Made by a program: the position numbers and the translations under genes. A DNA stretch of 64,000 bases from Clarkia xantiana subsp. parviflora (taxonomy: Eukaryota; Streptophyta; Magnoliopsida; Myrtales; Onagraceae): assembly GCA_036873135.1 (NCBI GenBank), contig JAPTYO010000005.1, forward strand, positions 14,672,166 through 14,736,165, in the 5' to 3' direction. Below the pieces are notes generated by a model. It did no database searches and was not told the DNA's origin. It was given only the letters and a program-made list of their open reading frames with translations. Shown here in pieces: positions 1 to 12,270 of this stretch (its first letter is position 1; the number at the start of each line of letters is the position of its first letter).

Positions 1-1434
1 ACCATGGTACATTCTAGTAATAGAAATCCGGAAGATTCGCACATACCTCAACAGTAGTCCGTAATCCCAAGATCCTTGCCGAAGGGAGTTCATGATCCTC
101 CGGTCAGCACCCATAGAAGTTCTTGTGAAGGAAGCCCTACGCGGTATATTCTCCACAGCAAAGTCTCAGATCGATTCTTGGCAAGGGACGGATCTCCGGA
201 GTGTTTGCTCGAAGGCAAATTGGCACACCCTTTGGTATAGTGTTGTATAGCCGAATGTGGTGATGTTTTGGGGGAAGGGTTGTCTCTCAAATCACCACTT
301 AAAGGGAATTATGATTAACCCTAATAAAACCCCTAACACCCCATATATATAGGAGGAGTAAAGTGGACAAAAGTCCACTTTACCCACCACCTCATATTCG
401 GCCGGCCACATGTATAGGGAGGCCCAATTTTGGGCCTCTCATGTCAATTGGGATTTGGGTCTGGCCCAATGTCCTAATGTGACATTTACTCAATTGTCTC
501 AGGTAACCTATACATTTAATGGGCTTCCATTTACGGCGCCCATCACCATATGCTTACAAGATGTTAGAGATTTTTTGGGGTTGGTCATTCTTTCCCTTTT
601 AGTAGTCACAAAGAAATCCCATCTCCTAAGACACATGGAGGTTCGGCCGAACCACAATACAACAAGAGTAGGTTCCGAATTACTTCAAGTAATTCACCCC
701 GAAGATGTATCCAGCAACCGGATTGAAAGAGATTTTGTTGTAGAGACCATTTCCTTCAGATTGCCTCCTTAACAAGAGTCAAACGAAGGACACCGTCCGG
801 CATTCCGTGAAATCTCGTTGACATCTTGGGCTACGGATTGCGACATAGGTATCTGCACCATTTCCGCTGTGTAATAGTTGCCTGGCATGTATCTAGTTCT
901 GATCCGTATTAATTCTCCATAAAACCAACAAAATCTTGTTCCTGAATATCAATATTAGGGTTCCTAGATGTCTTCCCAGTATGTGGCGGTCTGTTTTGAC
1001 TAAATAAATATGATGGTATCATGCACCGAATATCTAGGAATTACAGACGGAATAAAAACAGACATGGGCACTCCATTTCTGTTATTTGGATTTTCATTCA
1101 CATGTTGAAAAATAGCAATTCTCTGGTGGCACGGCTGTAAAGGAACAGTTTACCCCTTCATCTCACAAGAGATGTGGGGTCCACAATATTGGGTCCCACC
1201 TTTGTGTGAGACAAAGGGGTATTCTGTTCACTTACCTCAGCGATAAGAGATAATTTTTCGTTGAAAAAAGGCCTGAGCAGATTCTCCATGTTCTCAAAAG
1301 CACCAAAACCCTGATTTGTTGTCTACTAGGCAGATGATTAGTGATGGACTGCTCCATGTATTCATTCATCGGGACAGCTCTAATTGGGTCTTCTGTCTCA
1401 GGATTTAATAAACCCTCACCAGTTACCTGCGCAC
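1..1434. other. Unassigned repeat-like sequence, no gene recognised
   Basis: I see no recognisable gene. A 120-residue open frame on the plus strand (410-772) matches no family I know and lies in sequence resembling old LTR-type repeat DNA (purine-rich blocks, GGCCGGCC at about 400). The left edge cannot be placed because it lies outside the window. The interval ends at the target-site duplication CGCAC (1430-1434) of the next LTR element. The only structured object is the near-palindrome at 1143-1229. Confidence 0.4.
1143..1229. repeat. 87-bp near-palindrome (miRNA-precursor-like or MITE hairpin)
   Basis: The two arms are close reverse complements: GAACAG pairs with CTGTTC, ACCCCTT with AAGGGGT, TCTCACA with TGTGAGA and TGGG with CCCA. 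The centre is the self-complementary CAATATTG. Arms are about 40 nt with small internal mismatches, as in young inverted-repeat MITEs or plant miRNA precursors. No clear target-site duplication was found. Confidence 0.6.
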
Positions 1435-2965
1435 TGTTATGTGTTGTTTAGTTTAGGGACTGTATTGGTTAGTTATAGAAGTATGGGTGGGAATTAGGGT
1501 ATAAATACTAGATAGGCCCTCTTGTAACTGTTAGCAGTGATTTTGATGAATGAATTACATGGACTAAACTATGGAACGACCGCTGCTTCATGCGGCCTAA
1601 TTTCCACCAATTAGAGACCTGTATTTAATGGCAAACTTGTAAATAACCAAAAAAGTGAAAAAATGCGGTTTAGTGGTTCTTGTCACATCATATCACATCA
1701 CTTAAGTGAATTAGACCACGGTTCGAAGATTTATCCAGACCGGATGTGAAGTTTTAAGTGACGTTTGAAATTGCCGTTTACTATACGTTCCGTTTTGGGT
1801 CTGTAATCAGTCCAGTTTGACGGAGCTTCAGACAGGGACGGAGCTATATAAGGTCCAGAAGGGGCAATTGCCCCTCCTGAACTCCATGGATGCTCAAATA
1901 GATAATTATAAGTTTTTGATAAAAATTGACTTGCTTAAGTTTGCCCCCTCTGAAAATATGTGATAATGTAAGAGATTACTTGCTTGCCCTTATGGTCAGA
2001 TGTTGAACTGCAATGAAGAAAACAAAAATGTTGTTATTTTTGTTCTTCCGCCATTGATGTTCTTCTCGTGGTTGATGAGGAAGATGAAGAAGATAAGCAG
2101 GAGAAAGGGACAAAATCTTCTTTTCCCTTTTCTTAAGATTATTTTTCAATAACCGTACCAAAAAGTAAGAGAGATAAAGACTCTTCTTTACCCATTTATT
2201 TAATATATATATATTTATATTTTCATGACTGTGCAAAAGTTATCTTACTATTTATTAACTGCATACGTAGTTCTATTCTAGTATAATTATTTTCAAATTT
2301 ACTAAATTCTCTTTTAAATCACCGATTCTAGCCAATACTTTTTTTCTATTCACTTATATTGATGTATACCTTAGGCATTATTTGGATAAATATATATTAA
2401 TAATATCAAGTTATTTTTTTCCAATTATTTTAGGGTATCAATTTATATGATTATATTATATATTATAATAGTAATGATAAGGAATATAATATTTAAAAAA
2501 TTCAACCACTAAGGCATAGTGGAAATACTAAACCCCTAGTCAAGTTTACTGTAAACCTTATCCATACCCTAAATGAAAACCACCACCAGAGTAAATAAAA
2601 AAATGGACATTTAAATAATTAATTAATATTATGGAATATAATTCATGCACATAAAATAATTTTAGTTGCTACTGATTTCATATATCAATTGGAACAAATA
2701 TAATAGAATTAAATATTAAAGGTTGTCAGGTGAAGCCACTACTATGTTGTTGGGTCACGGTATATCCAAACAAATTTAACGGGACATCCTAACGTTTTTA
2801 AACCGGAATTAATCGAACCAGAACAGACCAAAAATATTTAAACAAAAAAATTAAAATTAAAATAAATTATTAATAGGCCGCATGAAGCAGCTATACTTTA
2901 TAGTTTAGTCCGAATTTGTTCTTCTTCTCCTGGTTTCATTCTGTTATCCGATTTGATCCATGATA
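1435..2965 (+). repeat. 5' LTR, split by a transposon insertion
   Basis: LTR sequence runs 1435-1560 and resumes at 2912-2965; the part between is a separate inserted transposon. Matching sequence in the 3' LTR includes TAGTTTAGGGACT, GGTATAAATACTAGATAGGC and the terminal GATTTGATCCATGA. The short segment TATAAATA in this LTR is a likely TATA box. Confidence 0.8.
1561..2911. mobile_element. Mutator-like non-autonomous DNA transposon inserted in the LTR
   Basis: The ends are inverted repeats of about 40 bp: both termini read GGACTAAACTAT and, slightly inside, CTGCTTCATGCGGCCTA when the right end is reverse complemented. Nine-base flanks GAATTACAT (1552-1560) and GAATTTGTT (2912-2920) agree at six of nine positions, consistent with a decayed 9-bp duplication typical of Mutator-like elements. 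The interior is AT-rich and has no transposase. Family assignment is inference; the inverted ends are seen directly. Confidence 0.6.
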
Positions 2966-2967
2966 AG

Positions 2968-2979
2968 TGGTATTAGAGC
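2968..2979 (+). other. Primer binding site, tRNA-iMet type
   Basis: TGGTATTAGAGC lies two bases after the 5' LTR and differs by one base from TGGTATCAGAGC, the complement of the plant initiator methionine tRNA 3' end used by many LTR retrotransposons. Confidence 0.75.
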
Positions 2980-4543
2980 ATCGATCCTCCCTCTCCTTCC
3001 GACGAAGCTTTGATTTCCAGCCACTGTTTGTCGGATTGAACCGAATTTTGCTTCCGTCAACACCACCAGCCTAATCACGACGTTGATTGCCAGTTCCGAT
3101 CGAAGTCGCCATCCGTTCGTCCATCCAGATCAGTTCACCACCGCGGATTTCCTGCGAGTTCCACATCGCTGTTATCGCAGTTCTTCCCCGAGTTCCAAGT
3201 TCGATCATCAACGAAGATTGCCGCCGGTCTCGTTAGCCCCTGGAATCGATTTCCGATCGTCGTCAGATTCACCACCTCGGTCGTCGCCGGATGTTCAATC
3301 ACTAGAAATCTTCTTGACTGCTGGTTTGTTGAAACTCTCTGCGTATTGAGGTGTCTGTTGAGTAGTTTCTCTGATTTCTGCTGTTGCTACTGGTACTAGT
3401 CTGTGGTTTTGTTGATGCTGCCGATATTTTATGTGCTGAATTGGTTGTGCTGCTGCTGCAAATTGTATTGCTGATTTTTTTCTTCTACGAATTGCTGAAA
3501 AGCTGTGATTGTGCTGTGCTGCCATGGGTGTTCTGATTGATATGGAAACAAGGGTAGCATTTCTTAGATTGACTGAAATGATGAACAATATGCAGCGTAT
3601 GATGACTGATTATCAGTGTATGATGGTTGATGCTCAGAGTATGATGCTTGATACTCGGTGCCAGTTAGACAAGCTTGTGATTAGTACTAAACAATGTGCA
3701 AGCCTGTCAAAGGTTGTTGTGGAAAATAGCAGGGAAGTTGTAAGTCAATTGCATTAGTTAGCTCACTGCAGCTATGAAGAATCAGTAGCCTCGTGTAAGG
3801 ATGACCTGACAGTGGATGTATTGACAAACTTTGATAATGAGGTTGAAGTTGTAGATAATCAGCATTTTGTCATTGCAGCAGCCATGATTACTGATTACTC
3901 AAGCTCTGAAAATGAGTTTAAGGTGGTTGCCAACACAACTATAGAGTGTGAGAAATCATATGCAGACACAACAATCAAAGACTATGCGAACAGAAAGGAA
4001 GAATACGAGCCATTTTTCAGCTCTCACGAAGATGGATACACATCATATGGATGGAGAGTTGGAGTTTAAGACCAGGGGGCAGCAGTTATGTACTAAGTTC
4101 CGATTTGAAGAGTATGATCCATTTTGGATATAACATTCTTCAAACCATAGTTAAGGTTCGGGAACGCCTCACACTCATGGAAGTGGTTCTTATTGGCATT
4201 AAGAGGTTATTCCTTGATCTGATCCATGAACTACATTTGAAGTTTGTGCTTATGGGTGGATGTGTCTTCATGGAGCAAATTATTAGAGACTATGATGGAT
4301 TCAACGGACCCGGTTGCTCTCAAGGTTCATTTGCTTTGGTTCGAGATTACGATGGGTTCAACGGTCTCAGAAACCTTGAGGTCATGGTTTTTATAAGGGG
4401 GGAGGAGTGTATGGGTAGACTAGTAGGAGTATACTTGTTAGTGAAGATGTATAAGGGTTGTACAATAAGGCTCATATGCTCATTTTGTTCGTTTTTCATT
4501 CTTCAAAAACCTTGAGGTCAAGGTTCTTAAAAGGGTTGGGCAT
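2980..4543 (+). other. Internal region of the small LTR element, decayed or non-coding
   Basis: Contains several short open frames on the plus strand: 3083-3349 (88 residues, Ser/Pro-rich), 3509-3757 (82 residues, methionine-rich), 3812-4069 (85 residues, in the same frame as the previous one but separated by stops) and 4051-4515. None has a retroviral zinc knuckle, protease or RT motif that I can see. This may be a worn-out captured transcript, because LTR elements of this size sometimes carry host sequence. I cannot name the source. Confidence 0.45.
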
Positions 4544-4723
4544 TGTTATGTGTTGTTTAGTTTAGGGACTATATTGGTTAATTATAGAAGTATGGGTGGG
4601 AATTAGGGTATAAATACTAGATAGGCCCTCTTGTAACTGTTTGCGATGATTTTGATGAATGAATCTATTCTTTTGTTCTTCTTCTCCTGGTTTCCATTCT
4701 GTTATCCGATTTGATCCATGACA
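4544..4723 (+). repeat. 3' LTR of the small LTR element
   Basis: This 180-bp copy is uninterrupted and defines the LTR: starts TGTTATGTG, contains GGTATAAATACTAG, ends GATCCATGACA, and is followed directly by the TSD CGCAC. The bases before it include AAAAGGGTTGGG, a weak polypurine tract. Confidence 0.8.
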
Positions 4724-4728
4724 CGCAC

Positions 4729-7700
4729 TTGGATCTCCTGCTTGGTGGACCGGTTTAGGGTTCCAAGGCGATATGTAGTTTCTTCAATATCATATAAATG
4801 ATTCATATTTTAAAGTGAGTTTTTTCAATTAAAGACTTTAATGGATATTATTAAGTGAAGTTATTTATAATTGCTAGTTGTCGACTTTGGGGTTTTATTG
4901 TATATTCGGGGCTAATTTGCTGAAAACCTAGTAGTAAAACTCTTTACAAATGAGAGGCAAATATCATCTTTCGAAAATTGATTATAGCGTCCCAAAATCA
5001 AAATTTACTAACTTTAGTTTGCTCATGGTTATAGATTTGTTGTTTCGGAGTTAGATCGTGAACACGGTTCGCGATCTTTATTCGTGATAATCAACGCTTG
5101 TATTGTGATGTAGAGCTATTATATTCCAACCGTGGCGTGTGTTAGCAAGGGAAGGGAACATTGAGAATCAATGTAAGGAATCTGATTCCATGCCGTTCGT
5201 ACGTTCTAGCAAGCTCTGAGTCAATCCATGTAGGGAATCGTGAAAAGAGGCCAAATTAAGGAATCTGGCAGCATTCATATTCATTGTTTGCTGAAGAAGC
5301 AAATCAATGATCAATATGCTTCACTAAAAACTGCTTTCTTGGGGTCGGATGGATTTAAAACCAACCAACGGCTCTCCAACTGCGTATCCTAAGGTAGCGG
5401 TTTGTACGTTGATATAGATTATAATATGTATACATATATATACATTATACGTAGTCAATGAGGATAGAGACGTGGTGAATCAAAGTTATGTTTGAATATT
5501 AATAAATAAATAAACTACACCAAATTAGCAGCATGGATCCGTGTTTTCACAGGTAAGACACCAAATGGACACCAAGTATGTTCTATAAACATTGCTTGGG
5601 TGTGGAGCCAAATTGACAGCTAGCTAGCGCTGCTTCAACATGGCGTTATAATGGTATTGGTTTGACACTTATTGATATATATGGTGCCATAAATTCTATA
5701 AATCAACAATCCATATTTTTTGACATATATAGATTGAGTTCTCATGTTGTCTGTGTCATTGTCATGTGCTTTATTCACGTATTCTAACATCTATACTTTT
5801 GTAATTTTTATTTTAAAAATAAATTACAAAGTTAAACCGACACACAACCAAAGACTTCTAGATTTTTTAAGAAATGCATTATAAACAAAATTTAAGATTT
5901 TTCCAAATTGAATTGAAATTAAAAAATTATTTATAATATAATCCAAAAAAAATGATAACAATTTTTCTTATCAAATCATGCATAAAATATTTATTAAATT
6001 CCATAAAACTTTAGTTGATAAAAGCTTGTTTTATACTATTTATCGATTTGTAATTTATAAAAACTTATTTTTAAATTAGAGCACTAATATAATATACATA
6101 AATTAGAGTAACATGATATAATCATATAATTTTTTTTTAATAAATAATAAAAAACTACAAAGTAAATAAATATAGTTATATATGTATTAAATTAATATAA
6201 TATTATGTAAAGATAGTAATTTTGTTTTTATATTTTAAAATTTAAAATTCACGGATTATATCACATGTTACTCTAAAAATTATATTTCGTTGCTGTTTAG
6301 TTTAATTAATCTAAATTCTATTTTTTTAAATTAAATTGGTAAGAAAGATTTTTAGAAGCGAAAAAAATTTATTCATAATATTTTTCATTCATACACTATC
6401 AGACTATTGTATCTCATTCTCGGCCCAAAAGGTACACTAACAGACTATTGTCTAAATACATTGGGTCTAACAGTCAAGCCCATTAATTATCCTTCATATA
6501 TCAAACTTTTTAACCCTACATTCCTTTAGGAAACAGCCAGTCATCCTCCTACTCCCTATTATAACAGCCTCCACCTCCGCTTCTTCCTCTATACAGCTGC
6601 AGCCGCCTCCCGTCGCTCTGATCGCAGCCACAGGTGGTACCCCGTCGCTATGACCGCAGTCATAGGTGGCATTGCGTCGCTCTGACCGCCTATATCTGCC
6701 CAACCGACTGCCACGCGACACCTCTCGGTCTCGGATCGACTTCCTCCTCTCTACTTGCCTTGCATGGTGGAAGAAGCGAGATTCATGGCCTCAGTCGGAG
6801 TGATCATGTTCTCGCTGGTGATGATGAAGAGAGTACAGAGCATTTCGTGTTCTTGGTGGTGATGGTGAAAAGAATCCAGAGCATCTTGGTCGCAGTGAAG
6901 GTAAACAATCCACCACCATTATCTCTTTTGTTGCATTTTACCTAAAAGAACTCTTCTGTTGCATGTTACAAAAAAGAAATCTTTTGTTGCAGGATGCGAA
7001 ATTAAATTGAGCAAATGTAGCAAGAAGTGTCTCGAACTGCATATATATATATATATACCATTGTCATTTGTCAATTAATGGATATTTGAATCTATTCAAG
7101 ACTGAGACTCTTCAATTATTCCTTGAGAAACTGCTGCGTTTATGTTGAATTCATTAATACAAAGAAGTTGAGCGGATTTCGGATGTTTAACTGCTTTAAT
7201 TATCTGCGGAATGAATTTGTTAATGGGAGAAAGAAAGAAATTAAAAATAAACTGGGCACATAAATCCAGTCAGATTCACGCGTGAACAGGAAGAGGGAGT
7301 GAGTGGATTAGAATATGACGTGTCATGGTTGGAAGAAACAAAAAGGCTGACATGTCGATTCTATATATATACAGATTATATATATTCAGTTTTCCGTCGT
7401 CTCTCCAAAATGATATTTCACAGTGGGCCGAGATTAAAAAGCCTTAAAAAGGCTGAAAACAACATATCTAAAAAAAACTGATTAATTGCGGCAAATGCTG
7501 AAAAAATACGGCCCAAAAAACAAAGATTGATTAAGTGTAGCAAAGGCTGAAAAATAAGGCCCAGATTGCTGAAAAAATACGGCCCAGATTGCTGATTAAG
7601 TGTCAAGCTAAGAATGACTTAAAATAATGAGGTGGCACAACCAAAATGAATCGCTCTCTCACCTATTCTCTTATTATATATATGATATGATTAGGTGGCG

Positions 7701-7773
7701 GTTGTTTTTTTTTTTTTTTTTGGTAAAAAGTGGTGGTTGCTTGCTTTACCAATGCTATATATATATATATATA
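4729..7773. other. AT-rich intergenic spacer
   Basis: No supported gene. 5700-6400 is strongly AT-rich. 7400-7610 contains diverged direct copies of a short segment with GCTGAAAAAATACGGCCCA. A T-run of about 17 at 7706-7722 is flanked by similar GTGG(C/T)GGTTG sequences. A TA dinucleotide run precedes the Helitron end at 7774. Confidence 0.5.
6493..6945 (+). other. Possible exon fragment with short imperfect repeats
   Basis: This segment is less AT-rich than its surroundings. It holds about 2.5 imperfect copies of a roughly 33-bp unit with CGTCGCTCTGA(T/C)CGCAG (6608-6690). An open frame of 103 residues (6634-6945) has no known motif. A plausible donor site GAAG|GTAAAC occurs near 6900. It could be a remnant first exon or 5' UTR. 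I do not recognise a product. Confidence 0.2.
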
Positions 7774-8735
7774 CTAGATAGCTTACTCGCGCGTTGCGCG
7801 ATTATCCATTTATTTATAAACTTAATTGAATGTTATTAATCACAATATGAATGCGTTTGATATTATTGAAAGATGTCTACTTGATATCACTTTATCAATT
7901 GAACCAGTTGCGACCAATCTTCTACTTATAAAATATATATATCCATAGGGTTAAAATGAAAATTAAAAAAATTAAGATTTAACCGTTTCGAATAAATAAA
8001 CTATGAATACCAAATAAGACATAGATAAATATGTATACCAGATAAGATATGGGAAATAATATGAAACTCTTCTAAAACCGAAATATTTTTCCCAAAATTT
8101 ACAACATAATTGACGTCTATGTCTAACATGACCATAAGTTTATTCAGTTTCTCAACATTATGGTGATGAGAACCAACAAATAGACTTTCTTTTTTATTCA
8201 CAAATATTTTTCGAAATATATGCATGAACTACATCACCCTGCATAATAATAAATAAAAAGTTCAATAAAAATAACAGAAAATATCCAAAAGCCATGAGCA
8301 AAAGTATTTTCTAAATACAAAGCGTGAATATACATATTCATCAACCAGAACATTATTAACAGACTAAAATTCAATAAGTTTACGAAAAGTAAACTTCTTC
8401 AGAAAGATGAACAACTCATATAATCATCGTCCAATTCTCTCTAGGGAAAGTTAAAGTTTGCGTTGAGTATTATTTTAGTAATAGTTTGTGACTAAGATGA
8501 AGAAAACTCTAATACATAGACGTAACAATACAAATGTTGAAACATAATATAAATGCTCGTATATAAAATATGTGTGAAATGAAACACGATTTAAATTCAA
8601 AAGTAGGAAATAATATTAACAAAATAAATGTGTTCATTATGAAAAACAATTCAATAAGAAAGTAATAATAACAGTAAAGTAACAATCTAAATGCGTTCGT
8701 TATGAGAAATAAAAGTTTAAATTTTTTTTCATAGT

Positions 8736-8858
8736 AATGTGTTTATTATATGATTTATTAAATATTAACGAAATAAATGCATTAAATATGAGAAATGAAT
8801 AATGTGTTTATTATATGATTTATTAAATATTAACGAAATAAATGCATTAAATATGAGA
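8736..8858. repeat. 65-bp tandem duplication inside the Helitron
   Basis: Two nearly identical copies starting AATGTGTTTATTATATGATT (8736 and 8801), each ending with AAATATGAGAA. Confidence 0.85.
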
Positions 8859-8924
8859 ATTGGATGTAAATGTTATTTATCATAAATTGATTTGCAGCTG
8901 CTATTACAAATTTTTTCTTTTGCA

Positions 8925-9740
8925 AAACTAATAGAATGTACTTAATTCATGAAAATTTACTAATTCATATGAAATTATATTGATTTTCTATTAGAATATA
9001 CCTAGATCATGAAAATTAGTAATAATAACAGTAGAGTAAAAATATAAATGCGTTCATTATGATAAAAAAAATTTAAAATATTCATAGTAAATAAATGCGC
9101 TTATTATATATTATATGATTTATAAAATATTAACAAAATAAATTCATTCCCTGTGGAATTTGGAATCATAGTGTTGTTTATTATATATTGATTTGCAACT
9201 GCTATTATAATATACTTTCTTTTTACCAAACTAATGGAAATGTTTAATTCATGTAAATTTATTCATATAAATCATTATTAATTTTCTATAAGAATATACA
9301 TAATTCACGAAAATTTACTAATTTCTATGAAACTGAAATTTACTAATAATGCATATATAAAAGGATGATTTAATTTTCTATTACAATATATACATAATTC
9401 AAAAATATTTACTAATTTCTATAATATCATCATAATTAAATTTATATTACAATATACCTAATTTATGGAAACTTGTATTTTTGCCCGAATTTATGGAAAT
9501 TTATTTATATGTATAAAATCGGAATTTACTACTAATTCATATGAATTCATGATTCATTTTCTATCACACCTTAACTAATTTATGAAAACTTACTAATTTC
9601 TATATATGGTCATAATTAACTTTCTATTAAAATATACTCAAATTATGGAAATTTTTTAATTGCTATGAATAATTATAATTAACTTTCTATTAGAATATAT
9701 ATACCTAATACATAAAAATTTATTGATTGCTATAAAATTT
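8925..9740. repeat. Degenerate AT-rich tandem repeats, period about 60-75 bp
   Basis: Recurring diverged segments TTTCTATTAGAATATACCTA, followed by TTCATGAAAATTTACTAATT-like sequence, occur about ten times. They fill most of the right half of the Helitron. Confidence 0.6.
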
Positions 9741-10378
9741 TCAGAAGTAAATTTCAAGTTTGATTGCGTTATCTTCTATAAAGGAAAGAATAATCCACCA
9801 AAAATGAGTGAGAATGAGTTGATTGAATCGAAACATATCATTATTCTTCGATGACTGAAATCAATCTTAATCAGGTGTCTGCGAGCTTCAATGACTAATG
9901 CAACTCTAATCACACATTACCTCTTCCGATGGAGCCACACTCATACATACGGGGTTCAAAAGAATTAAATGACGATTGAGGTTGTGGTTGTAGTAGAGAA
10001 GGCATAGGGATAGGCCTCAAGCAAGGATGCGAGCGAGGTAGTGGAGATAGATGAGACAGAGAAGAAGAGCCTTCCTTGTGCTTGCCGGTCTTGTTGGATG
10101 TCTATTCTTTTCCTTAATTAATAGTACGGTCTTGCTGGATGTCCATTTTTTTTCTTAACAGTAATTATTGCTCATCTGTTAATATTCTTAGAATACAAAA
10201 AAATGGTTTAGTCCTTTGAAATAAAGTAATTGTTCGGTAATTTATTCATCAAAGAATTTATTTATTAAATTTTGTGTTTTTGCCAAAAAAACAAATTAAA
10301 TTTTGTGTACATGTCATAGTTTCATTTTAATACTTGTCAACGCTACATTATAGATATTGAGATTATATTATATATAGA

Positions 10379-11410
10379 TATAGATAGATCGTTTAGTTTT
10401 ATTAATATACTGTAATTTTTTTTACTTTATTATCTAACTTAACCATTTTGTTTATTATCATTTTTATTTTTTCTGTTATTTATATTACATTTATTTTAAC
10501 GAAATGTTTTTTTTTTTAATAACTAAACTAATTTTAATTTATGTAAATATTTTGTTTATATATTTTTTTTTTACTTCTAGTATTTTTAACCCATTTTAGT
10601 AAACATTCTAAGCAATTCGATTAAAGTGAAATTTTGTACTTTTTTATTGTTAGGGTGCTAAACTTAAAGCTTAGTTAGGGTGCTAGAATTAATTTTACCA
10701 ACTTTTGAATGTAACTGCCTCTGAAATTGCATTAGGTGCTTTGCCTTACATCTAGAGCTCCATTTGGATGTGGGAGAATAATTTTATAAATGTAACCTTA
10801 TCAAATATGACATGGACTAATCATATTGTGTTTTTTTAACACCTAAGTGAGAGAAAATGGCATTAAAAGCTTATTTGTCAACATTGTATTAAAAACATTG
10901 AGATTATAATATATATAGATAGATAGTTGGTTATCGGTTATATACCAACAGAGGAATGCGTGGGCATTAGGCTAAATCAACAGAGAGTGCATGTATTGTG
11001 CGAGAGTGCGAGGTTTAGACGAGCGAAGTTTATATAATTTAGAGTGTGTGTATGGCGTTGACTGAATGAATCTTAAATCATGTGTTCTCGTTTGCTTTTT
11101 TTTTTAATCTGTTTGTGAGGTTAGGACTTAAAGAGAATCGATCCTAACATGATGAGTATCATATATGCACGAGCGTAAGGACATGTTAGCTTATATCTAT
11201 TTTTCTTTAAAAAAGTAAATAATATTATATCTATCTATAATATCTTTCTTTCTTTTTTCTCAAATTTTTTGCTCAATGACACTGTAGACCTTCTCATTTG
11301 AGAGAACTTAAGGGCTACAATGTCATTTTACCATCATCTCCTTCAAATTGACGACGAAAACAAATTCTTTCAAACCACATGAGCTGCCCTGCCCTCCTCT
11401 TTAAATGTAA
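10379..11410. other. Spacer with a second Helitron-like 5' terminus
   Basis: At 10875-10919 there is a second minus-strand TC terminus, TCTATATATATTATAATC, with the adjoining TTTTTAATACAATGTTGAC also resembling the first one (10377). This suggests nested or tandem Helitron ends. No gene is seen in 10379-11410. Confidence 0.4.
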
Positions 11411-11693
11411 TTAGGTGCTGACCCCGCACTACGCGCGGGGCAACTCGTTAAACTGAACACTTTTACAATGTATTTAGAAAATGCTTCACATTTACATAAT
11501 CATAGTTAGCCAAATAAAACCAATATGGTTCAAGTTAAAATCTTTACATATCAATCATCTACCTCTAAAGCATTTTTTTTTCTTCAAGCAGCAGGCTATG
11601 GCCGTCTCTCATTGGAGAACACGAAAAATACATACAGCAATTGCTTCGGTTTCCTGAATTAAAAAACATAATCAATTAGTAATCTCAATAATA

Positions 11694-11717
11694 TAAAAAA
11701 AAAAAAAAAAAAAAAAA
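11694..11717. repeat. Poly-A run
   Basis: A homopolymer of about 24 A on the plus strand. There is no upstream LINE or SINE sequence that I can recognise, so it is noted only as a simple repeat. Confidence 0.8.
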
Positions 11718-12270
11718 CAATATGGATAGTTGATGTTTAGAGAAGGGTCCTACTTGGAATTCTAAGGCGATAGCTGGAAAATAATGTTGGAAAGGAAAAA
11801 GAAATGCAAAACTCCACATGTAAGAGTCAGCATCTCTGTTGTATTCACACAAATTAAGCTCATTTAACTACTCCACGTTACATAGAAGCTACTATATCAT
11901 AAGTAATATTAACACAGATTTCCATGAAAAGTGAAGCTGCATTATGGCTATTCGAAAGAAACATTATGGTTCTTAGTAAGATAGCACCCTTGGAGACTTG
12001 TGTAAATTGAATATTGAGCAATTCATTTCATTTCCAAACCCCCAGAGAAACTGAAGTTTTCTCTTCTATTAGAAGGACTTGGAGGGATTAGGCACAAAAG
12101 AAGAAATATTAACCCAAAAAAATTAGCTTATCTCCCATCTTAGTAGACCCTTTTCAATTTAAACAAACAATCATTTTAATATATAATAGAGAAAACATAA
12201 TTTTAGATTAGTGAAAAAACAAAAGCATCATAGGTGTTAATTTTCTGCATATTTAATGAAATAATTTACC

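Larger units (their letters stand above)
1435..4723 (+). mobile_element. Small non-autonomous LTR retrotransposon with perfect 5-bp TSD
   Basis: Two LTR copies begin TGTTATGTGTTG and end near GATCCATGACA. The element is flanked by the direct repeat CGCAC (1430-1434 and 4724-4728), which supports real insertion boundaries. The 5' LTR is followed by a tRNA-iMet-like primer binding site. Without a later 1351-bp insertion in the 5' LTR the element would be about 1.9 kb. No gag, protease, RT or integrase is recognisable inside, so it must have moved with proteins from another element. Confidence 0.82.
7774..10378 (-). mobile_element. Non-autonomous Helitron (minus orientation)
   Basis: Read on the minus strand, the 3' end is a GC hairpin (TCGCGC, loop AAC, GCGCGA) followed by nine bases and CTAG, then host T (complement of A7773). 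The 5' end is TCTATATATAATATAATC preceded by host A (complement of T10379). This fits A^T insertion with TC and CTRR ends. Length is 2605 bp and there is no Rep/helicase coding. The right terminus has a competing candidate at 10919. Confidence 0.6.

Noticed and set aside
1833..1850. hAT-like terminus CAGGGACGGAGCTA inside the Mutator-like insertion
   Set aside because: No matching inverted end or 8-bp duplication could be found in the neighbourhood.
11694..11717. Poly-A tail of a LINE or SINE
   Set aside because: No ORF2, pol III box or target duplication recognised next to it.
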